NCBI RefSeq assembly: GCF_040438925.1
Contig: NZ_CP159258.1
Location: 2,990,001 to 3,054,000, forward strand
Reading direction: 5' to 3'
From: Pseudomonas sp. MYb327
GTDB taxonomy: Bacteria > Pseudomonadota > Gammaproteobacteria > Pseudomonadales > Pseudomonadaceae
Length of the DNA stretch: 64,000 nt
This document shows, piece by piece, positions 1-8,018 of the stretch. Numbering within the stretch: position 1 is the first letter of the stretch; each line of letters starts with the position of its first letter. Position numbers and translations under genes: made by a program. The notes beneath the pieces are model-generated. The model was not told where the DNA came from. It saw only the letters and a list, made by a program, of their open reading frames with translations, and searched no databases.

Positions 1-261
1 AACCTGGCCCAGGGCAGCAGCAACGGCACTGGCAACAGCACCGAGTTCAACCAGGATGGCACCGGCAACCAGGCCTTCACCACTCAGCTTTACGGCGAAG
101 ACAACATGATCACCATCAAACAGGCTGACACCATGAACGTGGCCTACGTCACCCAGGGCGGTACTGGCAACGTTGCCAGTGTTGATCAAAGCGGCACGAC
201 TCAATTGGCCAACGTGCAGCAAATTGGTACGGCTAACTCGGCGACTGTTTTGCAGAAATAA
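1..261 (+). CDS. Curlin amyloid subunit (CsgA/CsgB-like), 3' part only
   Basis: The reading frame is open from base 1 to TAA at 259-261, so only the last 86 residues are in the window. They are rich in Asn, Gln, Gly, Ser and Thr and fall into roughly 22-residue curlin repeats (for example the stretch with Q-GGTGNVASVDQSG and Q-IGTANSATV). These repeats build the cross-beta strands of curli fibres. The protein would be exported through the CsgG pore and polymerise on the cell surface. The curli export genes csgEFG lie 1.2 kb to the right and converge on this gene. The missing N-terminus makes it impossible to say whether this is the major subunit CsgA or the nucleator CsgB. Confidence 0.85.
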   Translation, partial: NLAQGSSNGTGNSTEFNQDGTGNQAFTTQLYGEDNMITIKQADTMNVAYVTQGGTGNVASVDQSGTTQLANVQQIGTANSATVLQK

Positions 262-274
262 TTGCGTGGGATGT

Positions 275-311
275 AAACCGCGGCTCTTGAGGGAGGGTCG
301 CGGTTTTTTTT
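275..311 (+). terminator. Intrinsic terminator of the curlin gene
   Basis: The stem AACCGCG / CGCGGTT is followed directly by a run of T, starting 14 bases after the curlin stop codon. Confidence 0.8.
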
Positions 312-317
312 GCGCGG

Positions 318-1497
318 TTGAAAGGCCGTCATCGCTGGCAGGCCAACTCCCACGGTGATTGGTGGTGTTACCGTAATGCAAGTCCCCTGTAGGAGCTGGC
401 TTGCCAGCGATGACGGACTGACAGATACCCTTGAAGTGACTGACAGGCCGCTATCGCTGGCAAGCCAGCTCCTACAGTTTATCGGGGACATCTGCGGGGG
501 AATGGTTGGCTGGAAGACTGCCATCGCTGGCAGGCCAGCTCCCACGGTGATTGGTGGTGTTGCCGTATGCAAACCCCCTGTAGGAGCTGGCTTGCCAGCG
601 ATGACGGACTGACAGACAACCTTGAAGTGACTGGCAGGCCTCTATCGCTGGCAAGCCAGCTCCTACAGTTTATCGGGGACCTCTGCGGGGGAATGGTTGG
701 CTGGAAGGCTGCCATCGCTGGCAGGCCAGCTCCCACGGTGATTAATGGTGTTGCCGTATGCAAGTCCCCTGTAGGAGCTGGCTTGCCAGCGATGACGGAC
801 TGACAGATACCCTTGAAGTGACTGGCAGGCCGCTATCGCTGGCAAGCCAGCTTCTACAGATTATCGGGGATCTCTGCGGGGGAATGGTTGGCTGGAAGAC
901 TGCCATCGCTGGCAGGCCAGCTCCCACGGTGATTGGTGGTGTTGCCGTATGCAAGTCCCCTGTAGGAGCTGGCTTGCCAGCGATGACGGACTGACAGATA
1001 CCCTTGAAGTGACTGACAGGCCGCTATCGCTGGCAAGCCAGCTTCTACAGATTATCGGGGATCTCTGCGGGGGAATGGTTGGCTGGAAGACTGCCATCGC
1101 TGCCAGGCCAGCTCCCACGGTGATTGGTGGTGTTGCCGTATGCAAGTCCCCTGTAGGAGCTGGCTTGCCAGCGATGACGGACTGACAGATACCCTTGAAG
1201 TGACTGGCAGGCCGCTATCGCTGGCAAGCCAGCTCCTACAGTTTATCGGGGACATCTGCGGGGGAATGGTTGGCTGGAAGACTGCTATCGCTGGCAGGCC
1301 AACTCCCACGGTGACTGGTGGTGTTGCCGTATGCAAGTCCCCTGTAGGAGCTGGCTTGCCAGCGATGACGGACTGACAGACAACCTTGAAGTGACTGACA
1401 GGCCGCTATCGCTGGCAAGCCAGCTCCTACAGTTTAACGGGGACATCTGCGGGGGAATGGTTGGCTGGAAGGCCGTCATCGCTGGCAGGCCGCCCAG
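318..1497. repeat. 191-bp tandem REP/BIME array, about six copies
   Basis: This 1.2-kb gene-free stretch between the convergent curlin gene and csgG is a tandem repeat with a period of 191 bp; equivalent points fall at 567, 758, 949, 1140 and 1331. Each unit holds head-to-head palindromes with cores TGTAGGAGCTGGCTTGCCAGCG and CGCTGGCAAGCCAGCTCCTACA, a CATCGCTGGCAGGCCAGCTCCCAC arm, and a spacer containing TTGGCTGGAAG. Copies differ by a few substitutions. Short ORFs inside it are translations of the repeat and not genes. The same unit occurs again at 32411-32924. Confidence 0.95.
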
Positions 1498-1499
1498 GC

Positions 1500-2372
1500 T
1501 CATTCACCCTCACCTTCCGCCTCGCCTTCAGGCATAACCTTGTTCTGCGTCAGGTACCGATCCAGCGTCGCATTGGTCGGCGAATTATCCCCCGCCACCT
1601 GCCACAAATGCCGCTCGATTCCCTGCGCCAGCATATGCCCCACCGCCGCCTCGATCGCCGACAACACACACAACTGCGCCGGTTCGTTGGTGGTGTAGCC
1701 GACTTCGGCCTCAAGCAACTTCTTGAACTCGATAAACTTGAACACCCCGGCACTGCGGGCCACGGAGTAGATCGTCTTGCTGGTCATGACGTTGGCCAGC
1801 ACCTGGCCGCTGCGCACGTCGACCGCCCGCAGGTTGACCGTGACCTGGTCCACGCGATATTCGCGGGAAATATCGATGCCCAGGTAGCGTGCCCCTTCCC
1901 CGCCGCTACGGACGTTGGTGTCGTAGGCGATGATCCCGCCTTCGAGCATCATGTTCGCGGCTTGCAACGGTGGCAGCTCACCCTGGATGTTCACCGGGGT
2001 ATTCGGTTTCTTTTGCGAGGCGCGGATGATCTTGCGCTCGGTCAGCAAGTTCTGCAGCCCTTCACGTTCCAGCACCACGAACCAGCCACTGGCCTGCAAG
2101 GCGTCCATCAACATGCTCGCCGCGCCCTGGGTGACGCTGGTGGAGAACGAGCTGGCCGGCGTCGGTTTGTACTGCCCGGTCTGGTCACGGAAACCGTACA
2201 CCACCGCCATCAATCGGCCCTTGGGTCGTGGCATGTTGATCAAGTCGTAGTAGGTCGAGGCCCTCGGGGTCAGGGTCGGGGTTTCACTGTCCTGCTCGGC
2301 CGGCATTGGCTCGCGCAGACTGCACCCTTGTAATGCCGCCAACATCAGCCCTAGCGCTATTATTTTTTTCAT
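1500..2372 (-). CDS. csgG: CsgG, curli outer-membrane secretion pore lipoprotein
   Basis: This 290-residue protein has a lipoprotein signal with lipobox L-Q-G-C (Cys17) and the CsgG family core: the RPKGRLMAVVYGFRDQTGQYKP segment, a GAASMLMDAL-W-VVLERE helix/strand and a LGIDISREYRVDQVTVNLRAVD strand near the C-terminus. CsgG forms the nonameric outer-membrane channel for curli subunits. I chose the ATG at 2372 because it follows a GGAG-type ribosome site and begins the signal peptide; an upstream in-frame ATG at 2420 would bury the lipobox. It is the last gene of the long secretion operon, 31 bases after csgF. Confidence 0.93.
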   Translation of the reverse strand: MKKIIALGLMLAALQGCSLREPMPAEQDSETPTLTPRASTYYDLINMPRPKGRLMAVVYGFRDQTGQYKPTPASSFSTSVTQGAASMLMDALQASGWFVVLEREGLQNLLTERKIIRASQKKPNTPVNIQGELPPLQAANMMLEGGIIAYDTNVRSGGEGARYLGIDISREYRVDQVTVNLRAVDVRSGQVLANVMTSKTIYSVARSAGVFKFIEFKKLLEAEVGYTTNEPAQLCVLSAIEAAVGHMLAQGIERHLWQVAGDNSPTNATLDRYLTQNKVMPEGEAEGEGE

Positions 2373-2403
2373 GTCCTTTACTCCCCATTGGCCCAAATCC
2401 CCT

Positions 2404-2838
2404 TCAAGGGGCCAGGCCATTTACCTGGATTTCCGAAACTTCGCCGGTGGCCCGGTCGGTGACAACGATCGTCAGGGCGCCCGAGTCGTCGAGGACGTTG
2501 ACGATAAATGCATCAGTGGACAGGCTCCCCGTGTTGCCCGTGGAGATGTTGTCCATCAATTGCCCCAGCAATCGCGATTGCAACTGGCTGGTAAACCGCT
2601 CCAGGGCCGAAGTCCCGACTAACGAGGCGCGGTCCTTCAAGTCAGGGTCGTCGTAGTCGTTTTGCGCCTGGGCGTTGTTGAGCAACCAGGTGCCATTCAA
2701 CGGGTTACCGCCGAACGACGGGTTGATCGGGGTGTAGACCAGTTCCGTAGCCTGGACCAGACCGCAAGTGCCGAGGCTGATCAACCAGACACCGGCCAAT
2801 GAGCGTGCGTGGCGCCGCAAGAACGTTTTCGCTTTCAT
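2404..2838 (-). CDS. csgF: CsgF, curli assembly factor
   Basis: The protein has 144 residues with a signal peptide that probably ends at Ala30. The mature N-terminus (TELVYTPINPSFGGNP followed by LNGTWLLNNAQAQN) matches the CsgF pattern in which the N-terminal segment docks inside the CsgG barrel. CsgF couples secretion to nucleation at the cell surface. Its ATG overlaps the csgE stop in an ATGA arrangement, so the two genes are translationally coupled. Confidence 0.93.
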   Translation of the reverse strand: MKAKTFLRRHARSLAGVWLISLGTCGLVQATELVYTPINPSFGGNPLNGTWLLNNAQAQNDYDDPDLKDRASLVGTSALERFTSQLQSRLLGQLMDNISTGNTGSLSTDAFIVNVLDDSGALTIVVTDRATGEVSEIQVNGLAP

Positions 2839-3224
2839 AATTCGTCCCTCTCAAGGTCCGTTGTGTCCTGCAACAAGGTTTCCAGCTTGCGCTGGACAAT
2901 CTGCCCGCGTACCCAGTCGGCGGCGGCATAGGCCTCGTCCTTGAGCTCCACGGTGTTCGGCGGCAGGAAACGCCGGTAAACCAAACGTTGTTGAAATTCC
3001 ACGGTCACCAGGCTGCCCCAGCGAGCCGAAGGTCGTTCGCGTACCACCAGGTTGAAATCCATCGGGCTGGTGGCGCGCAGGCGTTCACTGAACGAGTAGT
3101 AAAAGTCATGGCCGATGTGCGAGATCGTGTCGTCGATGATGAAGCCGAGCATCTCGTCCTCCTCGGCGGCCGAGGCGACGGCGCTCGACAACACCAGGAT
3201 CAAGGCCAGGCAGAAACGGTTCAT
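2835..3224 (-). CDS. csgE: CsgE, periplasmic curli secretion adaptor
   Basis: The protein has 129 residues with a signal peptide ending near ASAAEE. The mature part carries the CsgE signature: D-TISHIGHDFYYSFSE, an LVVRERPSARWGS strand and a VEFQQRLVYRRFLPP strand. CsgE caps the CsgG channel and selects subunits. The start at 3224 overlaps the stop of the preceding pseudopilin by four bases (ATGA), so csgE is coupled to a type II-like secretion gene, which is unusual. A longer in-frame reading upstream is only the antisense shadow of that pseudopilin. Confidence 0.92.
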   Translation of the reverse strand: MNRFCLALILVLSSAVASAAEEDEMLGFIIDDTISHIGHDFYYSFSERLRATSPMDFNLVVRERPSARWGSLVTVEFQQRLVYRRFLPPNTVELKDEAYAAADWVRGQIVQRKLETLLQDTTDLERDEL

Positions 3225-3760
3225 GGCTGCAACGCCTGAGGCGATGTGGACTGGCCTTTGGCCGGGCCCGAGGCGCCATCGAGGAACGCCTTCTCGGCCA
3301 CGAACTGCCAGTCCTTGTAGCTGGCCATGCCGTTGAAATCCGACCACTGACTGGGAAAGTCCGCCTGCTTCAACGGCAGGTCCGTGGACGAGCTGCTGAT
3401 GCCAGTGATGCGCCCGTCGAAACCGCGCATCAGGAACCATTCGCCACCGCCAATCGGGTCCGGGTACAGCTGGCGAATATGGTGTTTGCCGTTGGGAAAG
3501 CGCTCGTCCTGCAACAGGTCGGCGAGTTCTTTCGGGTACTGGGCCAGGCCTGGCGAGCTGCGGTAGTAGCTGCGCAGCGCCTGGGCGTATTGGGTGCCGA
3601 CCCACAGCAGTTGACGCTCGCGGTCACGCCGTGCGGCCGTGGCCCACAACTCACCGGCACTGGCCAGGCCCATGCCCATCACCATGATCAGAAACAGCAC
3701 ACCCAGGTAGGTGAAGCCGTCTTCTGAAGCAGGCTTACCACTCGGAATAAAGGCTGCCAT
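3221..3760 (-). CDS. Type II secretion-like minor pseudopilin without Glu5
   Basis: The 179-residue protein has a short basic leader, a prepilin-type cleavage region D-G/FTYLGVLFLIMVMGMG at about residues 14-30, and a soluble domain (GTQYAQALRSYYRSSPG, YPDPIGGGEWFLMRGFDG). The usual Glu at mature position 5 is Gly here, a feature otherwise seen in GspK-type tip pseudopilins, so it may sit at the pseudopilus tip. The ATG at 3760 overlaps the preceding pseudopilin by 26 bases. The exact subfamily is unknown. Confidence 0.8.
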   Translation of the reverse strand: MAAFIPSGKPASEDGFTYLGVLFLIMVMGMGLASAGELWATAARRDRERQLLWVGTQYAQALRSYYRSSPGLAQYPKELADLLQDERFPNGKHHIRQLYPDPIGGGEWFLMRGFDGRITGISSSSTDLPLKQADFPSQWSDFNGMASYKDWQFVAEKAFLDGASGPAKGQSTSPQALQP

Positions 3761-4109
3761 CACGCGCCCTCCCTGTGGCTCCACTTTTGATATCGGCCAC
3801 CCCGCCCGCCACGCCGTCAGGTGGCGCGACCAGGACCCAGGTGTCCTTGCGTTCGGCAATCGGGTCCATCGGCGGGTTGCGCAGGTAGCGCTGCTCGACC
3901 AGTTGCTCGATGGAATCGGGATAACGCCCGGTGTCGCCGTAGTAGTGATCCAGTGCCTCGCGCATCGCCGACAGGCTCTGGCGCAGGGTGGTCTCCTTGG
4001 AGGCCTCGAGGCTGTTGAAATAGCGCGGCAAGGCGATGGTCATCAGGGTCGCGATGATTGCCATGACCACCATCAGTTCCAGCAGGGTAAAACCCTTTTC
4101 CCGACGCAT
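3735..4109 (-). CDS. Type II secretion pseudopilin (GspG/H-like)
   Basis: The 124-residue protein has a five-residue leader and a cleavage site K-G/FTLLELMVVMAIIATL. The hydrophobic helix continues into an amphipathic GspG-like segment (SLSAMREALDHYYGDTGRYPDSIEQL) and a short C-terminal domain. The start was set at the ATG just before the leader (4109); upstream in-frame sequence is the shadow of the previous gene. It starts four bases after the preceding pseudopilin. It would polymerise or cap the pseudopilus of this secretion machine after cleavage by a prepilin peptidase, which is not encoded in the window. Confidence 0.85.
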   Translation of the reverse strand: MRREKGFTLLELMVVMAIIATLMTIALPRYFNSLEASKETTLRQSLSAMREALDHYYGDTGRYPDSIEQLVEQRYLRNPPMDPIAERKDTWVLVAPPDGVAGGVADIKSGATGRARDGSLYSEW

Positions 4110-4113
4110 ATGC

Positions 4114-4587
4114 TCACCACTCCCGATACGCGATGCCGTTGAGACCCTTGCCTCGGGCCTTGGAATAGACGTCGAAAATGTCTTCGCCCTCCCGTGGGTT
4201 TTCCGCCGTGCTGTCATAGGAGCGCACGCCCCAGCCGCCTTCGTCGTCACGCTTGACCGCCGCCAGCGGGTCGTGGGGTACGCGCCGCAGGAAATAGAAC
4301 TTGGCCCCCTTGGCGCTGCGCACATCGCGCACGCCTTCGACCAGCACTTTCAGGTTCGGCGGGTAGCCGCTGCTGTTCAGCGACTTCTCGATGTAACCGG
4401 CGTCGAAAGCGCGTTTGTAGGCGTCGATGGCGTCGCGGATCTGGTACAGCGCGGTGCGCAATTCCTGCTCTTTGCCCCGGCGCACCACGGTCTCGGTCAG
4501 GGGCGCGGCCATGCCGGCCAACAGGCCGATCAGCGCGAGCGTCACCACGACTTCGATCAAGGTAAAACCGCGTTGCGAGGCGTTCAT
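4114..4587 (-). CDS. Type II secretion pseudopilin (GspG-like)
   Basis: The 157-residue protein begins MNASQRG/FTLIEVVVTLALIGLLAG, a canonical type IV prepilin N-terminus with Glu5. An extended helix (ELRTALYQIRDAIDAYKRAF) and a GspG-type globular domain ending in NGIAYREW follow. A TTG two codons upstream is a possible start, but the ATG at 4587 lies directly after the secretin stop. It is probably the major or near-major pseudopilin of this operon; a second, more classical GspG is encoded at 24203. Confidence 0.87.
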   Translation of the reverse strand: MNASQRGFTLIEVVVTLALIGLLAGMAAPLTETVVRRGKEQELRTALYQIRDAIDAYKRAFDAGYIEKSLNSSGYPPNLKVLVEGVRDVRSAKGAKFYFLRRVPHDPLAAVKRDDEGGWGVRSYDSTAENPREGEDIFDVYSKARGKGLNGIAYREW

Positions 4588-4589
4588 GA

Positions 4590-6422
4590 TCAAGGCTTCC
4601 CGACGGTAACGGTGGTAGCGATCGGTGCGCTCATGCCATTGGCTTTAACCTCTTCGACTTCGACCTTCGAGCGATCCGGCGCCTGGATGTGCATGCTGGT
4701 TTCGGTGCCGGTAGTGAACTCCATGTCCGACGGGCTCTGATACGGCAGGTTGCGCACGATCCGCGGGGTGATCGACAGCACCAGTTCGGATTTGCTGACG
4801 TCGTCCTTGTTGCTGCCAAACAGGCGACCCAGGCCAGGAATGTCGCCAAGACCAGGAATCTTGTTGCCAGTGCTGCCATGGTCGTTGCGCATCAGGCCGG
4901 CAAGGATCTGCGTTTCGCCGTCATGCAGGCGCAGGGTCGTTTGCGCGTTGCGGGTATCGACCTGGACCGGAATCGTGCCCTGGCGGGTCGGTTCCAGCGG
5001 CGTGGCGTTGCTGACTTCCAGGGCCACTTTGATCGCCACTTCGTTGTTCAAGTGCACGGTGGGCTGCACTTCCAGTTTCAAACCGACGTCCAGGTAAGTC
5101 ACGCTCTCGGTGATCACCGGTCCTTGGGTCGACGGCACGGAAGTAGCGCTGATGATTGGCACGCGCTGACCGATGTGGATACGCGCCTGCTCGCGGTTGC
5201 TGACGCGGATGACCGGGCTGGCCAGGGTGTTGATGTCCTTGTCCTGGGCATTGATCTTGGCTTGTGGCGATGGCGAGATCGTGATGCGGCTGGAGTTGAT
5301 GCCCTTGAGTTGATCGAGAATGGACACCGCCGAACCGTCGCTGTTGACCACGCCGAAGGTGTTCGGCCATTGCAGGCCAAGGTCGAGGATCCGCTGGGTG
5401 GCGACTTCCATCACTTCCACTTCCAGCACCACTTCAGGGTTGGACTGATCCTGGGATTGCAGGAGTTTCTCCGCCATGCGCACGGCGTCGCCGGTGTCGC
5501 GCATGGTCAGGGTGTTGAGGCGTTCATCGACAAACACGTCGCGGGTCTTGAGCATGGTCTTGACCATGTTCAGCGCGGTGTTGGCATCGATGCTGGTCAA
5601 GTAGAAGGTGCGCATCACCAGCTCCTGGTAATCCTTGAGCTTCTGCGGCGAATCCGGGTAGATCAGCAGGGTGTTTTCGTTCACCACTTTCTGGTGCAGC
5701 TGGTTCTGTTGCAGCAGCAGTTCCACGGCGTCTTCGATGCGCACGTCGCGCACGAAGATGGTGGCTTTCATGTCCGGACGCAGGTCCTTGTCGAAGATGA
5801 AGTTCAGGCCGGCGACCTGGGACAGCACTTCGAAGATGGTCTTGAGGTTGGCGTCGCGAAACTCCAGGGTCACCGGCTTGTCCAGGCGGGTGCGCAGTTG
5901 CGGATAGGCCACCACGTTACGGCTTTGCACCAGGCGGATATTGCCCTGCAGCTCCAGGGCGCCTTCGTTGGTCGGGTCCAGTTCGAGAATCTGTTTGACC
6001 TGACGTTCAGCGCCGTAGATGTCGCCGCGGCGCAGGTCGCCACGGGCCAGTTCGAGTTTTTCATCGAGGCTGCGCATATGTTCGAGCTGGCGCATGGCGT
6101 CCTGGGCGCGACGGTTGTTCGGCTCGATGGTCAACACCCGGCCGTAGGCCATGCGCGCCGAGGCGAAATCCCGTTGGGTGCGGTCCATGTCGCCCTGGGT
6201 CAGCAATGCCGTGACTGCACGGGCACGGGAGCTGTTGAGCGCGATGTGCAGCTCGGTGTCGCGAGGATTTTCCCGCAAGCCCTCTTCGATCCGGGCCAGG
6301 CCGGCTTCGTACTGACCTTGTTCGATCAGGTCAGAGGCTTCTTCCTTGGCCACCTGCGCCGAGCTGCACGCGGCCAGCCCTGCACAGAGACAGAGGCTCA
6401 TCAGCAAACGGGATTTGTTCAT
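4590..6422 (-). CDS. Secretin, outer-membrane channel lipoprotein (GspD/MshL-like)
   Basis: The 610-residue protein has a lipobox LAAC near residue 19, so it may reach the outer membrane without a separate pilotin. Residues about 25-180 look TPR-like (A-Y-LTIEPNNRRAQDAM; ILELDPTNEGALE). A secretin/TonB short N-terminal domain (VTLEFRDANLKTIFEVLS) and N-domains with NTLTMRD follow. The C-terminal secretin domain contains EVVLEVEVMEV, the gate region, and LAGLMRND-IPGLGDIPGLGRLF. The architecture resembles MSHA-pilus MshL more than classical GspD. Its ATG overlaps the preceding gene by four bases. Confidence 0.92.
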   Translation of the reverse strand: MNKSRLLMSLCLCAGLAACSSAQVAKEEASDLIEQGQYEAGLARIEEGLRENPRDTELHIALNSSRARAVTALLTQGDMDRTQRDFASARMAYGRVLTIEPNNRRAQDAMRQLEHMRSLDEKLELARGDLRRGDIYGAERQVKQILELDPTNEGALELQGNIRLVQSRNVVAYPQLRTRLDKPVTLEFRDANLKTIFEVLSQVAGLNFIFDKDLRPDMKATIFVRDVRIEDAVELLLQQNQLHQKVVNENTLLIYPDSPQKLKDYQELVMRTFYLTSIDANTALNMVKTMLKTRDVFVDERLNTLTMRDTGDAVRMAEKLLQSQDQSNPEVVLEVEVMEVATQRILDLGLQWPNTFGVVNSDGSAVSILDQLKGINSSRITISPSPQAKINAQDKDINTLASPVIRVSNREQARIHIGQRVPIISATSVPSTQGPVITESVTYLDVGLKLEVQPTVHLNNEVAIKVALEVSNATPLEPTRQGTIPVQVDTRNAQTTLRLHDGETQILAGLMRNDHGSTGNKIPGLGDIPGLGRLFGSNKDDVSKSELVLSITPRIVRNLPYQSPSDMEFTTGTETSMHIQAPDRSKVEVEEVKANGMSAPIATTVTVGKP

Positions 6423-6940
6423 TGCGCGCTCCCCACAGACAGAGTCTGGGACAAATGCAGAGGCAGATAGACCAGGCTCAGTTCCATGTCGGAAATCCGC
6501 TCGATCTTCCATGTTTCGTCGATCACATCCCCTTTGCGTACGACGTATATTTTTTCGCCGTTCTGCAAAAACACTTGCAGGTCGGTGCGGTCATCCATGC
6601 GGCCAATGAACTGGAAAGGCATGGGCGGTGCAGTGGGGACCTGCGCCACCGGTGCGACGTTGACGGGTTTTTCGGTGACACTGGCCAGGGCGGGTGCAGC
6701 CTTCCAGCTGCGGGAAGCAAACAGGTCGCCGGCCGGGCTCAGGTCCTTGATCGCCACGGGCGCACCGGCGGCTTTTGCGGCCGGCAACGCGCCGTGAGTC
6801 TTGCCTTTGGCGGGCGTGGCCACCGCTGCCACTTCAAGGTCGCTGTCATCGGCCTGCTGGAAATATTCGGAGTACCAGGTCAGCGCCGCGGCCACACCGA
6901 TGAACGCCACCCAACCCACTGCGCGCTTGTTGTTCATCAT
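6419..6940 (-). CDS. GspC/PilP-like inner-membrane coupling protein
   Basis: The 173-residue protein has one N-terminal membrane helix (VGWVAFIGVAAALTWY), an Ala/Pro-rich periplasmic linker, and a small C-terminal domain (PFQFIGRMDD, LQVFLQNGEKIYVVRKGDVI, W-IERI). That domain matches the homology region shared by GspC and PilP, which contacts the secretin N-domains. It has no PDZ domain. Its stop overlaps the secretin start and its own start overlaps the PilO-like gene, both by four bases. Confidence 0.8.
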   Translation of the reverse strand: MMNNKRAVGWVAFIGVAAALTWYSEYFQQADDSDLEVAAVATPAKGKTHGALPAAKAAGAPVAIKDLSPAGDLFASRSWKAAPALASVTEKPVNVAPVAQVPTAPPMPFQFIGRMDDRTDLQVFLQNGEKIYVVRKGDVIDETWKIERISDMELSLVYLPLHLSQTLSVGSAQ

Positions 6941-7485
6941 GACCTCGACAGGTAAAGGGTCATGCGGATCCGGCCGTTCAGGTCGGTGTCGGCGATCTTT
7001 TTGCGCTGTAATTCCAGGTCCTCTACCACCACTGCTGGCAATTGACCGAGCAAGGCGTGCATGAAGCGCCGCAGTTGCGGGTAGCTGCCGCGCACTGGCA
7101 ACAGAATCTGATAGCGGGCCAGGTGGGTCTTCGGATCGATGCCCAGCGAGTATTCGCCCCGGGACAAAGTGATGCGTTCCTGGGCGGCCAGTGCGTAGAT
7201 CTTGTCGATGGCAACGGTGGCCTGCGGCTGCGACGGCAATTTGCTGCGGAAATCATCGAGCTGACGTTGCGGCACCACCGGCGGGGCTACCGTGCCGTCT
7301 TCGACCTTGGCCAGGTACTCGCTGGCTTCGCGGGTTTGCTGACTCAGTTGCTGCAACGACTGCCAGTCCGGCAACAACCCGGCCAGGCCGTAGGTCAGCG
7401 CCACGATCAGCATCGCCAGCCCTGCCAGACCGGGCACGCCCAGGCTTTGCAGGTATTCGTGGACGATCAATCTAGGGATTTGCAT
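6937..7485 (-). CDS. PilO/GspM-like platform protein
   Basis: The 182-residue protein has one N-terminal membrane helix (GLAGLAMLIVALTYGLAGLLP), a coiled-coil segment (LQQLSQQTREASEYLAKVE) and a ferredoxin-like C-terminal domain. The domain contains the PilO-type segment YQILLPVRGSYPQLRRFMHALL and ends VVVEDLELQR. PilO/GspM proteins form part of the inner-membrane alignment platform with PilN/GspL. The start at 7485 overlaps the PilN-like gene by 14 bases. Confidence 0.83.
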   Translation of the reverse strand: MQIPRLIVHEYLQSLGVPGLAGLAMLIVALTYGLAGLLPDWQSLQQLSQQTREASEYLAKVEDGTVAPPVVPQRQLDDFRSKLPSQPQATVAIDKIYALAAQERITLSRGEYSLGIDPKTHLARYQILLPVRGSYPQLRRFMHALLGQLPAVVVEDLELQRKKIADTDLNGRIRMTLYLSRS

Positions 7486-8017
7486 CGCCGATCTCCCAGG
7501 TAGCCGACAGGTTGAAGCGGACCGGTTGTTCCGGCACGTTGGCGACGATTTCGTGGCTGAGCAGCGACACATCGGACAGCTCGTCGCTGGCTTCGAGGCG
7601 GCGGTGGAAGTCGAGCATGGCGTCCAGGTCCCGCGCTTCGGCGCTGATCCGCACCTGACCCTTGCGGGCGTCCGGAGTCAGGCTCAGCAAGGCAATGTTG
7701 TCGCGGGGCATGGCTTCGAGCGTGGCGAACAAACGTTCCCAAGGACGGCGCAATTGCTGCGAGACCTTGCGCATCTCGGCGAGGTTCTGCGCTTGCTCGC
7801 GGGTTTCCGCCGGGGTCAGGCTGACTTTGCTGCCGGTGTCGCCGGTGAGCACGCGTTGGGTGGTTTGCAGATGACCCTGCTGTTGTTCGGACTGCTCACT
7901 GAGGTGTTGTTGAATGACGGTGCAGGTCAGCGCCAGCACCACGCCACCGGCCAGCAGGCTCCAACCCAGAGGGGTTGAGCGGCGACGCGGCTGAAAGTCG
8001 AGCATCAAAGGGCGCAT
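7472..8017 (-). CDS. PilN-like platform protein
   Basis: The 181-residue protein begins MRPLMLDFQPRRR, the short cytoplasmic tail that in PilN binds PilM. A membrane helix (LGWSLLAGGVVLALTCTV), a coiled coil and a PilN-type domain (LFATLEAMPRDNIALLSLTPD, GQVRISAEARDLDAMLDFHRRL) follow. The start at 8017 is two bases from the PilM-like stop. With the PilM- and PilO-like genes it gives a type IV-pilus-style PilMNO platform in place of the GspL/GspM pair of ordinary type II systems. Confidence 0.83.
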   Translation of the reverse strand: MRPLMLDFQPRRRSTPLGWSLLAGGVVLALTCTVIQQHLSEQSEQQQGHLQTTQRVLTGDTGSKVSLTPAETREQAQNLAEMRKVSQQLRRPWERLFATLEAMPRDNIALLSLTPDARKGQVRISAEARDLDAMLDFHRRLEASDELSDVSLLSHEIVANVPEQPVRFNLSATWEIGDANP

Positions 8018-8018
8018 G

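Noticed and set aside
318..1497. Possible CRISPR array
   Set aside because: The repeated unit is itself a 191-bp palindromic block with no unique spacers, and no cas genes are near.
2835..3605. 256-codon reading for csgE
   Set aside because: The first 127 codons are the antisense-like other frame of the pseudopilin; the CsgE signal peptide starts at 3224.
4689..6470. 593-codon plus-strand frame, and the similar one at 8851-10500
   Set aside because: Antisense shadows of the secretin and the ATPase genes, whose own frames carry clear motifs.
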